Assembly (NCBI GenBank): GCA_002363615.1
Contig: DEWK01000003.1
Location: 1 to 23,124, forward strand
DNA: 23,124 nucleotides
Reading direction: 5' to 3'
Origin: Lachnospira sp. UBA3212
GTDB lineage: Bacteria; Bacillota; Clostridia; Lachnospirales; Lachnospiraceae
Shown: positions 7,291 to 14,451 of the stretch, piece after piece
How the letters are laid out: every line of letters begins with the position of its first letter
Numbering within the stretch: the first letter of the stretch is position 1
Program-made: the position numbers and the translations under genes
The notes under the pieces: generated by a model
Told to the model about the DNA's origin: nothing
The model's input: the letters and a program-made list of their open reading frames with translations, nothing else
Database searches by the model: none

Positions 7291-9132
7291 GTGGAAATAA
7301 TATTTTTTATCCTATATATGGTTGTCCTGTTACTTTCAGGCTTATCTATATGGAAAGTATATAAGAATGGAAAACTGATAAATTATATTTCGATTGGATT
7401 TGTTTTACATCTTGCGATCATAGAACTTTTATGTTGGTGGATGGTTGCCTTTCATTTTCCGATGAAAGTATTTGTTGCCTCTTCGGCACTTGTAGTTAGC
7501 GTGTTGTCTTTAGTAGGTATAAAAAATTTAATTAAAAATAAAGATAATCTGCTTTCTAAACCGGCAGGTATGAAATGGTATCATTTGGTTCTGGCTATCA
7601 TCCTTATATATGAGTGTCTTCAACTGGTCCTATTCTATCGTTCAGATGCAGATGATTCTTTTTATGTTAGTAACGTCCTATTATTTTCTAAATCAGAGTC
7701 TTTGAATCTCTATGACAGTAGTTTTGGAAATAACAATTTAGGAACCGTACCAATGTATGATTTTCAAATCTGGGAAAGTTATTTGGCTTTTTTGTGTAGA
7801 CTATGCTTGATTAAACCCACTGTTCTATGTCATTATATAATGCCAATCGTTTTGTTGATGATATCTATTTCTGCCGAGTTGTGTTTAGGGGAAGAATTGT
7901 TTGAAGACGGACATAGAAATTATATTTTTGTATGTGTATTGCAAATTTTTTATGTCTGGGGAGGATATGCAGTTTACTCGAAAGGTAGTTTCCTACTTTC
8001 TAGGTTATGGCAAGGGAAGGCAGTGTATTTACATGTGGTACTTCCATTGGTGTTAGCAGTGATTCTCCGTTATTCCTATAAACCGGAAAAAAGCGATGGG
8101 GGACCGTTGAACAAGAAATCCTCGATGGAATTGGGTACCTTGCTCTTATTATTAATGCTATCTGGAATTGCCCTAAATCCAACGAGTATGTATGTTGTTG
8201 GTTTTCAGATGCTATTTATGATTGTAGTGGTAGTAATTTGTAAAAGGGAATGGAAATATGTATTATGTAGCGTTCCGGCAGCCTTTACGATCGCATTTTA
8301 TTCCTTGATGATATTTCTTAGGACGAAAGGAAATGGCGGTCAAATGGAAGCGGCCTCTGCAATTCCTGATGATTTTCTGGTAACAACATTGTTGTCCTTT
8401 TTTGGAGATGGAAAGGGATACCTTTTATTATACATAGCTTGTGTGGTATTGATTTTATATAAGGGTAATAGCAAAGCTAAAATACTATGTGTGTATACTC
8501 CATTCGTACTACTGATTGGAGTTTGGAATCCAATCATGGCACCGATTCTTGCAAAACATCTGACTATGGTTCCGTCCTTTTGGAGGGTGTTTTGGTTGAT
8601 TCCGGTTGATTTTGCATTAGCCTATTCAATTGGGCTTCTTGCTGAGAAGAAAAAAATATATAGTTTGGCCGGTATAGTTCTATTCTTCTGTATTATTTTT
8701 TCCGGAAGATATATGTTTACTTCAGAGAACAATTTTGTCAGGGCAGAGAATAAAGAGAGAATTACGGCAGATGTTCTTGAATTCGGTAAGTCCATATCAG
8801 AAAGTAAAGATAAAACGGTACTTTGTTGTGATTATGCAGCAACAACTTTAAGACAGGAGTATAGTGATATTGAATTGATCGTATCTAGATATCAGTATAT
8901 TTTGGACTTATTTATGTATCGTGGGAAGGAAGATGAGGCTGAAGATAGAATAGCTTTGTGTAATTTTGTTAATGGTAACAGGAATGTTGAGAACGCTGGC
9001 GATTTGCTTAACAAATATGGTGTGAATTGGATCGTGATTAATTCTGATTATGTTGCGGGAAAAGAATATTTAAGTAGTATAGGGTATGATGTAATAGCTG
9101 AAAGCGATGATAGGGTGCTTTTAAAAAAATAA
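7291..9132 (+). CDS. Large polytopic membrane protein, GT-C-like glycosyltransferase candidate
   Basis: A 613-residue protein with roughly 11-13 transmembrane segments and a C-terminal soluble domain of about 120 residues (from about 490). It contains WIVINSD and ends in DVIAESDDRVLLKK. Between early helices lies an acidic loop, FYRSDADDSFYVSN (about residues 111-124). This resembles the Asp-containing first outer loop that catalyses transfer in GT-C enzymes using lipid-linked sugars. I recall similar proteins filed as DUF6077, but cannot confirm that here. The start is GTG 7291, supported by GAGGG at 7279-7283; no ATG fits better. It is in one operon with the GT2-GtrA fusion, fitting a two-step pathway: make the polyprenyl-phosphate sugar inside, transfer it outside to a wall polymer or glycoprotein. 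Function is inference from topology and neighbourhood. Confidence 0.7.
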   Translation: MEIIFFILYMVVLLLSGLSIWKVYKNGKLINYISIGFVLHLAIIELLCWWMVAFHFPMKVFVASSALVVSVLSLVGIKNLIKNKDNLLSKPAGMKWYHLVLAIILIYECLQLVLFYRSDADDSFYVSNVLLFSKSESLNLYDSSFGNNNLGTVPMYDFQIWESYLAFLCRLCLIKPTVLCHYIMPIVLLMISISAELCLGEELFEDGHRNYIFVCVLQIFYVWGGYAVYSKGSFLLSRLWQGKAVYLHVVLPLVLAVILRYSYKPEKSDGGPLNKKSSMELGTLLLLLMLSGIALNPTSMYVVGFQMLFMIVVVVICKREWKYVLCSVPAAFTIAFYSLMIFLRTKGNGGQMEAASAIPDDFLVTTLLSFFGDGKGYLLLYIACVVLILYKGNSKAKILCVYTPFVLLIGVWNPIMAPILAKHLTMVPSFWRVFWLIPVDFALAYSIGLLAEKKKIYSLAGIVLFFCIIFSGRYMFTSENNFVRAENKERITADVLEFGKSISESKDKTVLCCDYAATTLRQEYSDIELIVSRYQYILDLFMYRGKEDEAEDRIALCNFVNGNRNVENAGDLLNKYGVNWIVINSDYVAGKEYLSSIGYDVIAESDDRVLLKK

Positions 9133-9158
9133 GTTGAGAATTACAATTGGAAAGAAAT

Positions 9159-9197
9159 GGTAAGTGAACATAACGTGGGTTACTTACCGTTTTTTTT
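9159..9197 (+). terminator. Terminator of the glycosyltransferase operon
   Basis: GGTAAGT (9159-9165) pairs with ACTTACC (9182-9188), followed by a run of eight T at 9190-9197. Confidence 0.85.
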
Positions 9198-9297
9198 ATG
9201 AATGGGGAAATTAAAACCATCGCTGTAAAAAATAGACGAAAATTATCGGAATAACATGAAATTTTAAGGAAAATGATAAGAAATAATAAAGAAAGTG

Positions 9298-9326
9298 TTG
9301 ATTCTGTGTTGAAATTGTGATATATT
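9298..9326 (+). promoter_or_regulatory. Promoter of the BspA-like secreted protein gene
   Basis: TTGATT at 9298-9303, a 17-bp spacer and TATATT at 9321-9326 with extended -10 TG at 9318-9319. The leader would be about 75 nt. Confidence 0.65.
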
Positions 9327-9407
9327 TGAGCTGATAGTAACAATTTTCATTAAGTAATCAAGGTACATTTATTGTATCAAAAAGATAGTATACGAGGAGG
9401 AATACTT

Positions 9408-11387
9408 ATGAGATTGAAAGAAAAACTAAAAAAGGCGGGCGTAATTGCCTTATCATCAGTGATGATTTGCCAGACTGGTTTTGTAACAAACCCACAGCCA
9501 GTTCAGGCAGCAGAAAAGACAACAATCAGTCAGAGAATCTTAACACTCTATGATATGACTGATGTAACAGTATCTGGTGGCATTAAGTTTACAGCTACCA
9601 GAAACAATGGTGCAAGATACGAGTATTTATCAAGAATGCTTGTAAGAACATTAATTAGTCTAAAAGAAGAAGTTGCAGACACCGAGTATTATATTGATTA
9701 CAAGGAGTTAGAGAACGGTGAAGGTTTCTATTTCTATGTACAAACATTAGAAGAGGCACAGGCTGGATACTCTGAAAGTAGCAAGGCAGTAATTGCAAAG
9801 AACTATGAGAAGAATTCTAAGGCTGGTAAGGCATATTTAGAATTCCTTGCTGGTAAGGGCCTTGGTACCATGAAAGATGGTGCCTTATATATCAATAATA
9901 CTGCGCAGGTTGAAATTACAGCAGCTGGACAGTATAAGGATTGCAATAACTATACTTTAACATTAAGTGCATCTTTATATGGTAATACACCTTCTGTAAT
10001 CACAGAAATTTCTGCTACAGATGGAAAGATTGTTTTAGATGTAGAAAAGGTAATGCAGTTCCTTGCAGGCTACTTAAACGTAAGCTCATCAAGCCTTCAG
10101 ACCTCTCTTCTTCCGGTTGCTCTTTCTGAAGTAAAGATTGATGTGTTAGGTACAGTTTATGGTGCTCTTGCAGATCAGGCAAAAAAGATGAAGTCTTCTC
10201 TTGATAGCATGGATCCTGAAAGTAGCAGCTATTCAGAAGTTATGAAAGAATATACCATAATTACTACTGTTTTATCAGCATGCGATAAGGTTATGGGTTC
10301 TACAGGAACTACAGCAGACCTTGCTAAGTTTGCGGTAGCAAAGTCTAAGGATATTGTATCGATGGTTGGTCTTGTCATTGATCCTGTATATGATAAGTAT
10401 ACGACAGTTTCAGGTGATACCTATTCATTTGCAGTAACAGAGAATGATATCACTTCGATTGCAGTAGATACTTTAAAGAATGTAACTACGAATGCAGATA
10501 CCATTGCGAATGGTGTGCAGGCAATTCTTGCAAACTTTGTTGAAGATCAGAGTGCATTAGCAACAAGCGTTGCCAATACCAAGACTTCCCTTCTTAAGAA
10601 AATTGATAATCAGATTAAGTATATGACTGGTCAGACCGAAGAAACATACAGGGATTTTAAGGAAGATAATATATTAAGTGTTAAGATTGATAGTTCACTC
10701 ACTGGTAATGCTGCCGAAAAGAGTAGAGATTATGAAGTTAAGGGTAGTGTAGTAACTGGTGCAAAGGTTGATTTAGTAGCGGATCCTACTGCAGATGTAG
10801 AAAAGTATCAGGTTGACTTTAGCTTCAGTGCGAAGGAGCCAAATGCTGGTTATGTTAATGTTAATGGTCCGGCTGTTGGTAAGAAGATTAAGGATTCTAA
10901 GTTTATCTACAAGGTAACGAAGCAGGGTACAACCGATGGAAAGAAGGTTGGTACGGTTTCTGTTGTTGGTTTAAAGAAGAAGAGCTTAAAGTCATGTGGC
11001 ATTGCTTCCACTGTAAAGATTGGCGGCGTTAAGTATAAGGTTACCGCAGTAGGTGCTAAGGCATTTAAGGGTAACAAGAAGTTTACAAAGGTTACCATCG
11101 GTAAGAATGTAAAGACGATTGGTGCTAATGCATTTGCTAATTGTAAGAAGGTGAAGAGTGTTAACATTAAGTCTACTGTTTTAACTCAGATTGGTAAGAA
11201 TGCATTTGCAAATAGCAAGAAGCTTACAAAGGTAACAATCAAGTCTAAGAAGTTAAAGAAGATTGGTAAGAATGCATTTACTACCAAGAAAGGTAAGAAG
11301 ATTACATTCAAGGTACCAAGTAAGAAAAAGAAAGCTTACAAGAAGTTAATCAAGGCTTCTAAGCCTGCTTCTTATGTTGTAAAATAA
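9408..11387 (+). CDS. Secreted protein with C-terminal BspA-type leucine-rich repeats
   Basis: A 659-residue exported protein. I place the start at ATG 9408 because GAGGAGG at 9394-9400 lies 7 bp upstream. The longer frame from TTG 9372 has no ribosome binding site and would place 12 residues ahead of the signal peptide. The signal peptide has KEKLKK, a hydrophobic core and likely cleavage after VQA near residue 34. Residues 35-535 form a mixed domain I cannot assign, with helical segments around 240-380. From about 538 there are three or four BspA-like LRR units, each with the pattern IG-x-NAFANC-KK or KVTI, unusually Lys-rich. Such repeats occur in adhesins of gut anaerobes. Heavy use of AAG, GGT and GTT codons suggests a highly expressed gene compared with its neighbours. 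No sorting signal is present. It is monocistronic between strong terminators. Confidence 0.85.
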   Translation: MRLKEKLKKAGVIALSSVMICQTGFVTNPQPVQAAEKTTISQRILTLYDMTDVTVSGGIKFTATRNNGARYEYLSRMLVRTLISLKEEVADTEYYIDYKELENGEGFYFYVQTLEEAQAGYSESSKAVIAKNYEKNSKAGKAYLEFLAGKGLGTMKDGALYINNTAQVEITAAGQYKDCNNYTLTLSASLYGNTPSVITEISATDGKIVLDVEKVMQFLAGYLNVSSSSLQTSLLPVALSEVKIDVLGTVYGALADQAKKMKSSLDSMDPESSSYSEVMKEYTIITTVLSACDKVMGSTGTTADLAKFAVAKSKDIVSMVGLVIDPVYDKYTTVSGDTYSFAVTENDITSIAVDTLKNVTTNADTIANGVQAILANFVEDQSALATSVANTKTSLLKKIDNQIKYMTGQTEETYRDFKEDNILSVKIDSSLTGNAAEKSRDYEVKGSVVTGAKVDLVADPTADVEKYQVDFSFSAKEPNAGYVNVNGPAVGKKIKDSKFIYKVTKQGTTDGKKVGTVSVVGLKKKSLKSCGIASTVKIGGVKYKVTAVGAKAFKGNKKFTKVTIGKNVKTIGANAFANCKKVKSVNIKSTVLTQIGKNAFANSKKLTKVTIKSKKLKKIGKNAFTTKKGKKITFKVPSKKKKAYKKLIKASKPASYVVK

Positions 11388-11413
11388 TACATAGTTCATT
11401 ATGAATTAGAATG

Positions 11414-11450
11414 ATGTCCCTGAAAGAACGTTCTTTCAGGGACATTTTTT
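11414..11450 (+). terminator. Strong perfect-palindrome terminator
   Basis: ATGTCCCTGAAAGAA (11414-11428) and TTCTTTCAGGGACAT (11431-11445) are exact reverse complements separated by CG, then T to 11450. It is one of the most stable hairpins in the window, consistent with stopping a highly transcribed gene. Confidence 0.9.
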
Positions 11451-11474
11451 CTGTTCCTTTTTGGATTTTTGTAT

Positions 11475-11480
11475 TATAAT
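11475..11480 (+). promoter_or_regulatory. -10 element for the DUF89 gene
   Basis: A perfect TATAAT 34 bp before ATG 11514. No convincing -35 is present at 17 bp (TGTTCC region). Confidence 0.4.
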
Positions 11481-11513
11481 GGGAGAATTGAATTAGAGAA
11501 AGGAATGAGACAT

Positions 11514-12371
11514 ATGCGCATTTCTCCATTTTGCGAAGAATGTTTGTATCAGAAGGAAAGAAGTAAGTCAGAGAACGAGGACTTTTTAAAAGAGGTTCGT
11601 AAATTGCTAGAGGAAAGGGATGACCAGGTATCTGCTCCTTATATGATTTATTTTTTCAAAAAGCTATATGCCAAGTATGGAATTGTAGAAAAAGATTGGA
11701 AGCCGATTAAGAAGCAATATAATGACTTGGCTCTTTCCATGGAGGAAAGTATCAGAAAGAAGATTTTTGAGTCAGAAGATCCCTTGGCTAGGGCAATCTT
11801 ATATAGCCGAATTGGTAATTACATTGACTTTGGTGCCATGAAGGATGTAGACGATTCAGTTTTTTTAAAACTATTTGATCAAGGTGTTTTTTCCAAGGAA
11901 GATTGGGAAACCTACGAATCCTTTGCTCTTCAATTAAAAGAGGCCAACAACTTTTTATTAATTACAGATAATTGTGGGGAAATTGTCTTTGATAAACTGC
12001 TTCTTAAAGTGATTAAGGAGAGATTCCCTAAGCTGCATATTTCGGTTATGGTAAGGGGAGAAGAGGCACTCAATGATGCAACCCTTGAGGATGCTTACGA
12101 CGTTGGAATTGACCGGTACGCCGATACTCTCTTAACCAATGAGAAAGCGATTACAGGTACGGTTTATTCTGTTTTATCAGAGTCTTCTAAAAAAGTCATT
12201 GACCAGGCAGATATTATTTTAGCTAAGGGCCAGGGAAATTATGAATCTCTTTCCAGTCAGGGATTTCACGTCTTTTATCTCTTTCTTTGCAAATGCCAAA
12301 AATTTATAGAACGGTTTTCTGTTCCAAAATTAACGGGAATGTTTATTGAGGAAAGTCCACTGCAGATTTAG
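11514..12371 (+). CDS. DUF89 damage-control phosphatase (ARMT1-like domain), subfamily with CxxC
   Basis: A 285-residue protein of the DUF89 metal-dependent phosphatase family. Members hydrolyse damaged or surplus phosphometabolites such as side-product sugar phosphates. Hallmarks seen are N-terminal CEEC at 7-10, typical of the prokaryotic CxxC subgroup; the metal-binding TDNCGEIVFDK at 151-161; NDAT at 187-190; and KGQGNYESL at 238-246. The length is usual for the family. ATG 11514 is preferred over the in-frame ATG 11469, which lies upstream of the -10 at 11475-11480 and has no ribosome binding site; an AAAGGA-like site lies about 10 bp before 11514. The true substrate is unknown. The gene appears monocistronic, because a new promoter begins 3 bp after its stop. 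Confidence 0.88.
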   Translation: MRISPFCEECLYQKERSKSENEDFLKEVRKLLEERDDQVSAPYMIYFFKKLYAKYGIVEKDWKPIKKQYNDLALSMEESIRKKIFESEDPLARAILYSRIGNYIDFGAMKDVDDSVFLKLFDQGVFSKEDWETYESFALQLKEANNFLLITDNCGEIVFDKLLLKVIKERFPKLHISVMVRGEEALNDATLEDAYDVGIDRYADTLLTNEKAITGTVYSVLSESSKKVIDQADIILAKGQGNYESLSSQGFHVFYLFLCKCQKFIERFSVPKLTGMFIEESPLQI

Positions 12372-12373
12372 GC

Positions 12374-12402
12374 TTGTCAAATCATTTGTTTTGAGTTAAG
12401 AT
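12374..12402 (+). promoter_or_regulatory. Promoter of the 34-codon small gene
   Basis: TTGTCA at 12374-12379, exactly 17 bp, TAAGAT at 12397-12402. It starts 3 bp after the DUF89 stop codon. Confidence 0.7.
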
Positions 12403-12437
12403 AGGGAACGATGTGTATACAACAGGAGGAAACAGAC

Positions 12438-12542
12438 ATGACTACACTCTATGCAGATGAGGACGTCTTAGATTGTGAGACCTTATTAAAAGAAACCAGA
12501 GAAGAGCTGGAACTTTTAAATAAGGTGGAGAAATCCGCATAA
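12438..12542 (+). CDS. Small acidic 34-residue protein, unknown
   Basis: ATG 12438 to TAA 12540-12542 encodes MTTLYADEDVLDCETLLK followed by an acidic helical tail (ETREELELLNKVEKSA). It is too short for routine ORF calling but has a complete expression unit: a good promoter at 12374-12402, a strong AGGAGGA ribosome binding site at 12424-12430 spaced 7 bp, and its own terminator at 12566-12604. The predicted structure is a single amphipathic helix with one Cys and no transmembrane segment. I do not recognise it. It could be a regulatory small protein, a protein-binding peptide, or the translated part of a regulatory RNA. Confidence 0.7.
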   Translation: MTTLYADEDVLDCETLLKETREELELLNKVEKSA

Positions 12543-12565
12543 ACCTAAGAAATACACTCAATCTG

Positions 12566-12604
12566 ATATCTCTGCTAGGATTCTTTAGCAGGGGTATTTT
12601 TTTT
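12566..12604 (+). terminator. Terminator of the 34-codon gene
   Basis: A 12-bp stem (12566-12577 with 12586-12597, core CTGCTA/TAGCAG, two G-U wobbles), an 8-base loop and a T run at 12597-12604. Confidence 0.85.
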
Positions 12605-12670
12605 ACTCAAGAGGGGACAAGCCTTTCGGGAATTGAAGTAGAAAAACTCCTTTTATTTATTGGCTTTTTT

Positions 12671-12679
12671 TGGTATAAT
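12671..12679 (+). promoter_or_regulatory. Extended -10 promoter of the 63-codon gene
   Basis: TGGTATAAT: a perfect TATAAT at 12674-12679 with TG at 12671-12672. The -35 region is only T-rich (around 12651-12656). Confidence 0.6.
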
Positions 12680-12728
12680 GACACACATATTGTCTATAAG
12701 AAAAAATGTTTGAGAAAGGGTAGCAATC

Positions 12729-12920
12729 ATGAAAATTCAGTACCTAGGTGAAAGTGCAAGTAGCTCACTGACAAATGAACAAGTTTATGAGGCCTATCAA
12801 TTAAATGATTTTTGCTACGCTGTCACCGATGACAGTGAGACGGTTCGATTTTATTCCATTGCAAATCCGGTTCCATATGGTGGAAAAAGAGGGGGCACTT
12901 GGAAGGTAATTGAAGCTTAA
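12729..12920 (+). CDS. Small 63-residue protein, unknown
   Basis: A soluble 63-residue protein with no signal peptide or membrane helix. It has a short N-terminal segment (MKIQYLGESASSSLTNEQVY), a likely beta-rich middle (FCYAVTDDSETVRFYSI) and a basic Gly-rich end (YGGKRGGTWKVIEA). An AAAGGG-type ribosome binding site lies about 8 bp upstream of ATG 12729. The gene has its own extended -10 promoter and terminator and so is monocistronic. I do not recognise a family. The reading frame is supported by expression signals rather than homology. Confidence 0.65.
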   Translation: MKIQYLGESASSSLTNEQVYEAYQLNDFCYAVTDDSETVRFYSIANPVPYGGKRGGTWKVIEA

Positions 12921-12922
12921 CG

Positions 12923-12959
12923 AATAACGATCAGTGCGGAACTGGTCGTTATTTTTTTT
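12923..12959 (+). terminator. Terminator of the 63-codon gene
   Basis: A 13-bp stem (12923-12935 with 12941-12953, one wobble), a 5-base loop (GCGGA) and eight T at 12952-12959. It begins 3 bp after the stop codon. Confidence 0.9.
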
Positions 12960-12973
12960 CTAAATTTAAGAGA

Positions 12974-12996
12974 AATATGCAAATCATTTGCATATT
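12974..12996. promoter_or_regulatory. Fur-family operator (Zur-box candidate)
   Basis: A perfect 23-nt palindrome: AATATGCAAAT (12974-12984), C, ATTTGCATATT (12986-12996). Its core TGCAAAT-N-ATTTGCA is the 7-1-7 form recognised by Fur, Zur and PerR dimers. It overlaps the first two bases of the -35 box of the zinc-type ABC operon. Zur is the family member that would fit the target genes (inference). Confidence 0.75.
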
Positions 12997-13023
12997 GACA
13001 GGGTAGGGAATAGAAGGTAGAAT
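12995..13023 (+). promoter_or_regulatory. Promoter of the zinc-type ABC uptake operon
   Basis: TTGACA at 12995-13000, a 17-bp spacer and TAGAAT at 13018-13023. It is near-consensus, so a strong promoter when not repressed. The overlapping palindrome implies direct steric repression. Confidence 0.85.
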
Positions 13024-13058
13024 AGTAGGGATTTATGGAAAGGAGTATCGGTGGAAAG

Positions 13059-13355
13059 ATGAAAAAGAAAAAACTGGTGGCTGCGATTCTTGCAACAGTA
13101 ATCCTTCTGGTGATGCTGTTTTCGGCTTTTTTTATTGCAAAACATTTGGAACATGATTGTAGAGGGGACCACTGTCCCATTTGTTCCATCTTACATCAGT
13201 GTATGCGAAATTTAGAAAAGTTAAGGGAAGGCTTAACAGGCGTGATTATCCCCTTTTTATTAATTTTAGGTTTTCTATATTTTAAAATAGAAAAGGATGA
13301 GTGCCTGTGTAGGACTTCGCTGATCAGCCAAAAAATCCGATTAAATAATTGAAAC
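13059..13355 (+). CDS. Small Cys/His-rich membrane protein leading the zinc operon
   Basis: Taken from ATG 13059 to the stop following the LNN end, about 97 residues. A basic N-terminus and a hydrophobic segment (6-27) are followed by a compact candidate metal site, HLEHDCRGDHCPIC (29-42). A second membrane segment (59-75) and a short tail with another CLC (82-84) follow. The membrane topology cannot be fixed from sequence. GGTGG lies close before ATG 13059, and AAAGGAG at 13039-13045 is 13 bp away. The in-frame ATG 13035 would sit only about 5 bp after the expected transcription start. Small proteins with this Cys pattern occur next to zinc uptake genes in Firmicutes, as far as I recall. Position first in the Fur-box-controlled operon suggests a role in metal handling or sensing at the membrane (inference). 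Confidence 0.7.
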
Positions 13356-13414
13356 CATGATTGATTCATCGGTTGCTAGTGAAAGATTAAGAAGAATAAA
13401 TGGAGGTTTCAATA

Positions 13415-14434
13415 ATGAGAAAGTTAATTTGTAGTGGTTTATCCCTTGTTTTAGCCATGGGACTTATGGCCGGTTGTGGAACAGCAAGTAAGAGTAGTTC
13501 AAAAAAGTCTGGCAAAATTTCAGTAGTAACAACAATCTTCCCGGAATATGATTGGGTTCGTGAAATTGTTGGGGAGAATGATAATGTAGAGATTACCATG
13601 CTTTTAGATAAGGGTGTAGATCTTCATAGTTACCAGCCTAGCGTTAAGGATATTGCTACCGTTGGAGCTTGTGATGTATTTGTGTATGTTGGTGGCGAAT
13701 CAGATGGCTGGGTAGACAATGCTTTAGCAGAAGCAAGCAATAAGGATATGAAGGTTATTAACCTGGTAGATGTTTTGGGGGATGAGGCCAAGGTGGAAGA
13801 GATTGTGGAAGGTATGGAGAATAACCATGACCATCATGATCACGAGGATGCAGAAGAAGCAAGTGAACACGATCATGAGGATGCAGAAGAGGAAGAGGAA
13901 ATTGATGAGCATGTATGGTTATCTCTTAAGAATGCAGCGGTAATCTGTAGTGAGATTTCTTCTGTTTTAGGAGAGGTAGATAAGGAACATAAGTCAGACT
14001 ATGAGAAGAACTATAAGGCTTATCAGGAGAAGCTTACTTCCTTAGATCAGAAATATGAAAGTGCAGTTTCAGAGGCAAGTTTAGATACCGTTCTCTTTGG
14101 AGATCGTTTCCCATTCCGATATCTGATGGATGATTACAAGATTCATTATTTTGCAGCATTTACCGGCTGTTCGGCAGAGTCAGAAGCCAGTTTTGAAACC
14201 ATCACCTTCCTTGCAGGAAAAGTGGATGAGCTGGGTTTGAAGTCAATCTTAAAGATTGAGTCATCAACAGAGGAAATCGCAAAGACGATTTCCGAAAACA
14301 CTGAGTCTAAGGATCAGGAAATCTTAACGATGGACTCTATGCAGGCAACCACATCTTCCGATGTTAAAAAAGGAGCAACCTATCTTTCTGTGATGGAAAA
14401 GAATTTAGAGGTATTAAAGAAAGCACTGAACTAG
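13415..14434 (+). CDS. znuA: Zinc-type ABC transporter substrate-binding lipoprotein (ZnuA/AdcA family)
   Basis: A 339-residue cluster A-I solute-binding protein that captures zinc (possibly manganese) outside the cell and delivers it to the ABC permease encoded downstream. It has a lipoprotein signal with lipobox MAGC (Cys21). Metal ligands expected by family are His71 (LHSYQP) and His166 (DEHVW). At the third His position the sequence reads FGDRFPF (Asp230) instead of the usual His. A His/Asp/Glu-rich loop (137-163, NNHDHHDHED and EHDHED), typical of zinc rather than manganese binders, precedes the second ligand. ATG 13415 has GGAGG at 13402-13406 with 8-bp spacing; the upstream in-frame ATG 13400 lacks one. 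It lies in an operon behind the Fur-family operator. Zinc specificity is inferred, not proven. Confidence 0.9.
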   Translation: MRKLICSGLSLVLAMGLMAGCGTASKSSSKKSGKISVVTTIFPEYDWVREIVGENDNVEITMLLDKGVDLHSYQPSVKDIATVGACDVFVYVGGESDGWVDNALAEASNKDMKVINLVDVLGDEAKVEEIVEGMENNHDHHDHEDAEEASEHDHEDAEEEEEIDEHVWLSLKNAAVICSEISSVLGEVDKEHKSDYEKNYKAYQEKLTSLDQKYESAVSEASLDTVLFGDRFPFRYLMDDYKIHYFAAFTGCSAESEASFETITFLAGKVDELGLKSILKIESSTEEIAKTISENTESKDQEILTMDSMQATTSSDVKKGATYLSVMEKNLEVLKKALN

Positions 14435-14451
14435 AGAAATGAGGTGTGAGG

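Noticed and set aside
11469..11513. N-terminal extension of the DUF89 gene from ATG 11469
   Set aside because: This ATG lies ahead of the predicted -10 and lacks a ribosome binding site; the family start (CxxC near residue 7) fits ATG 11514.
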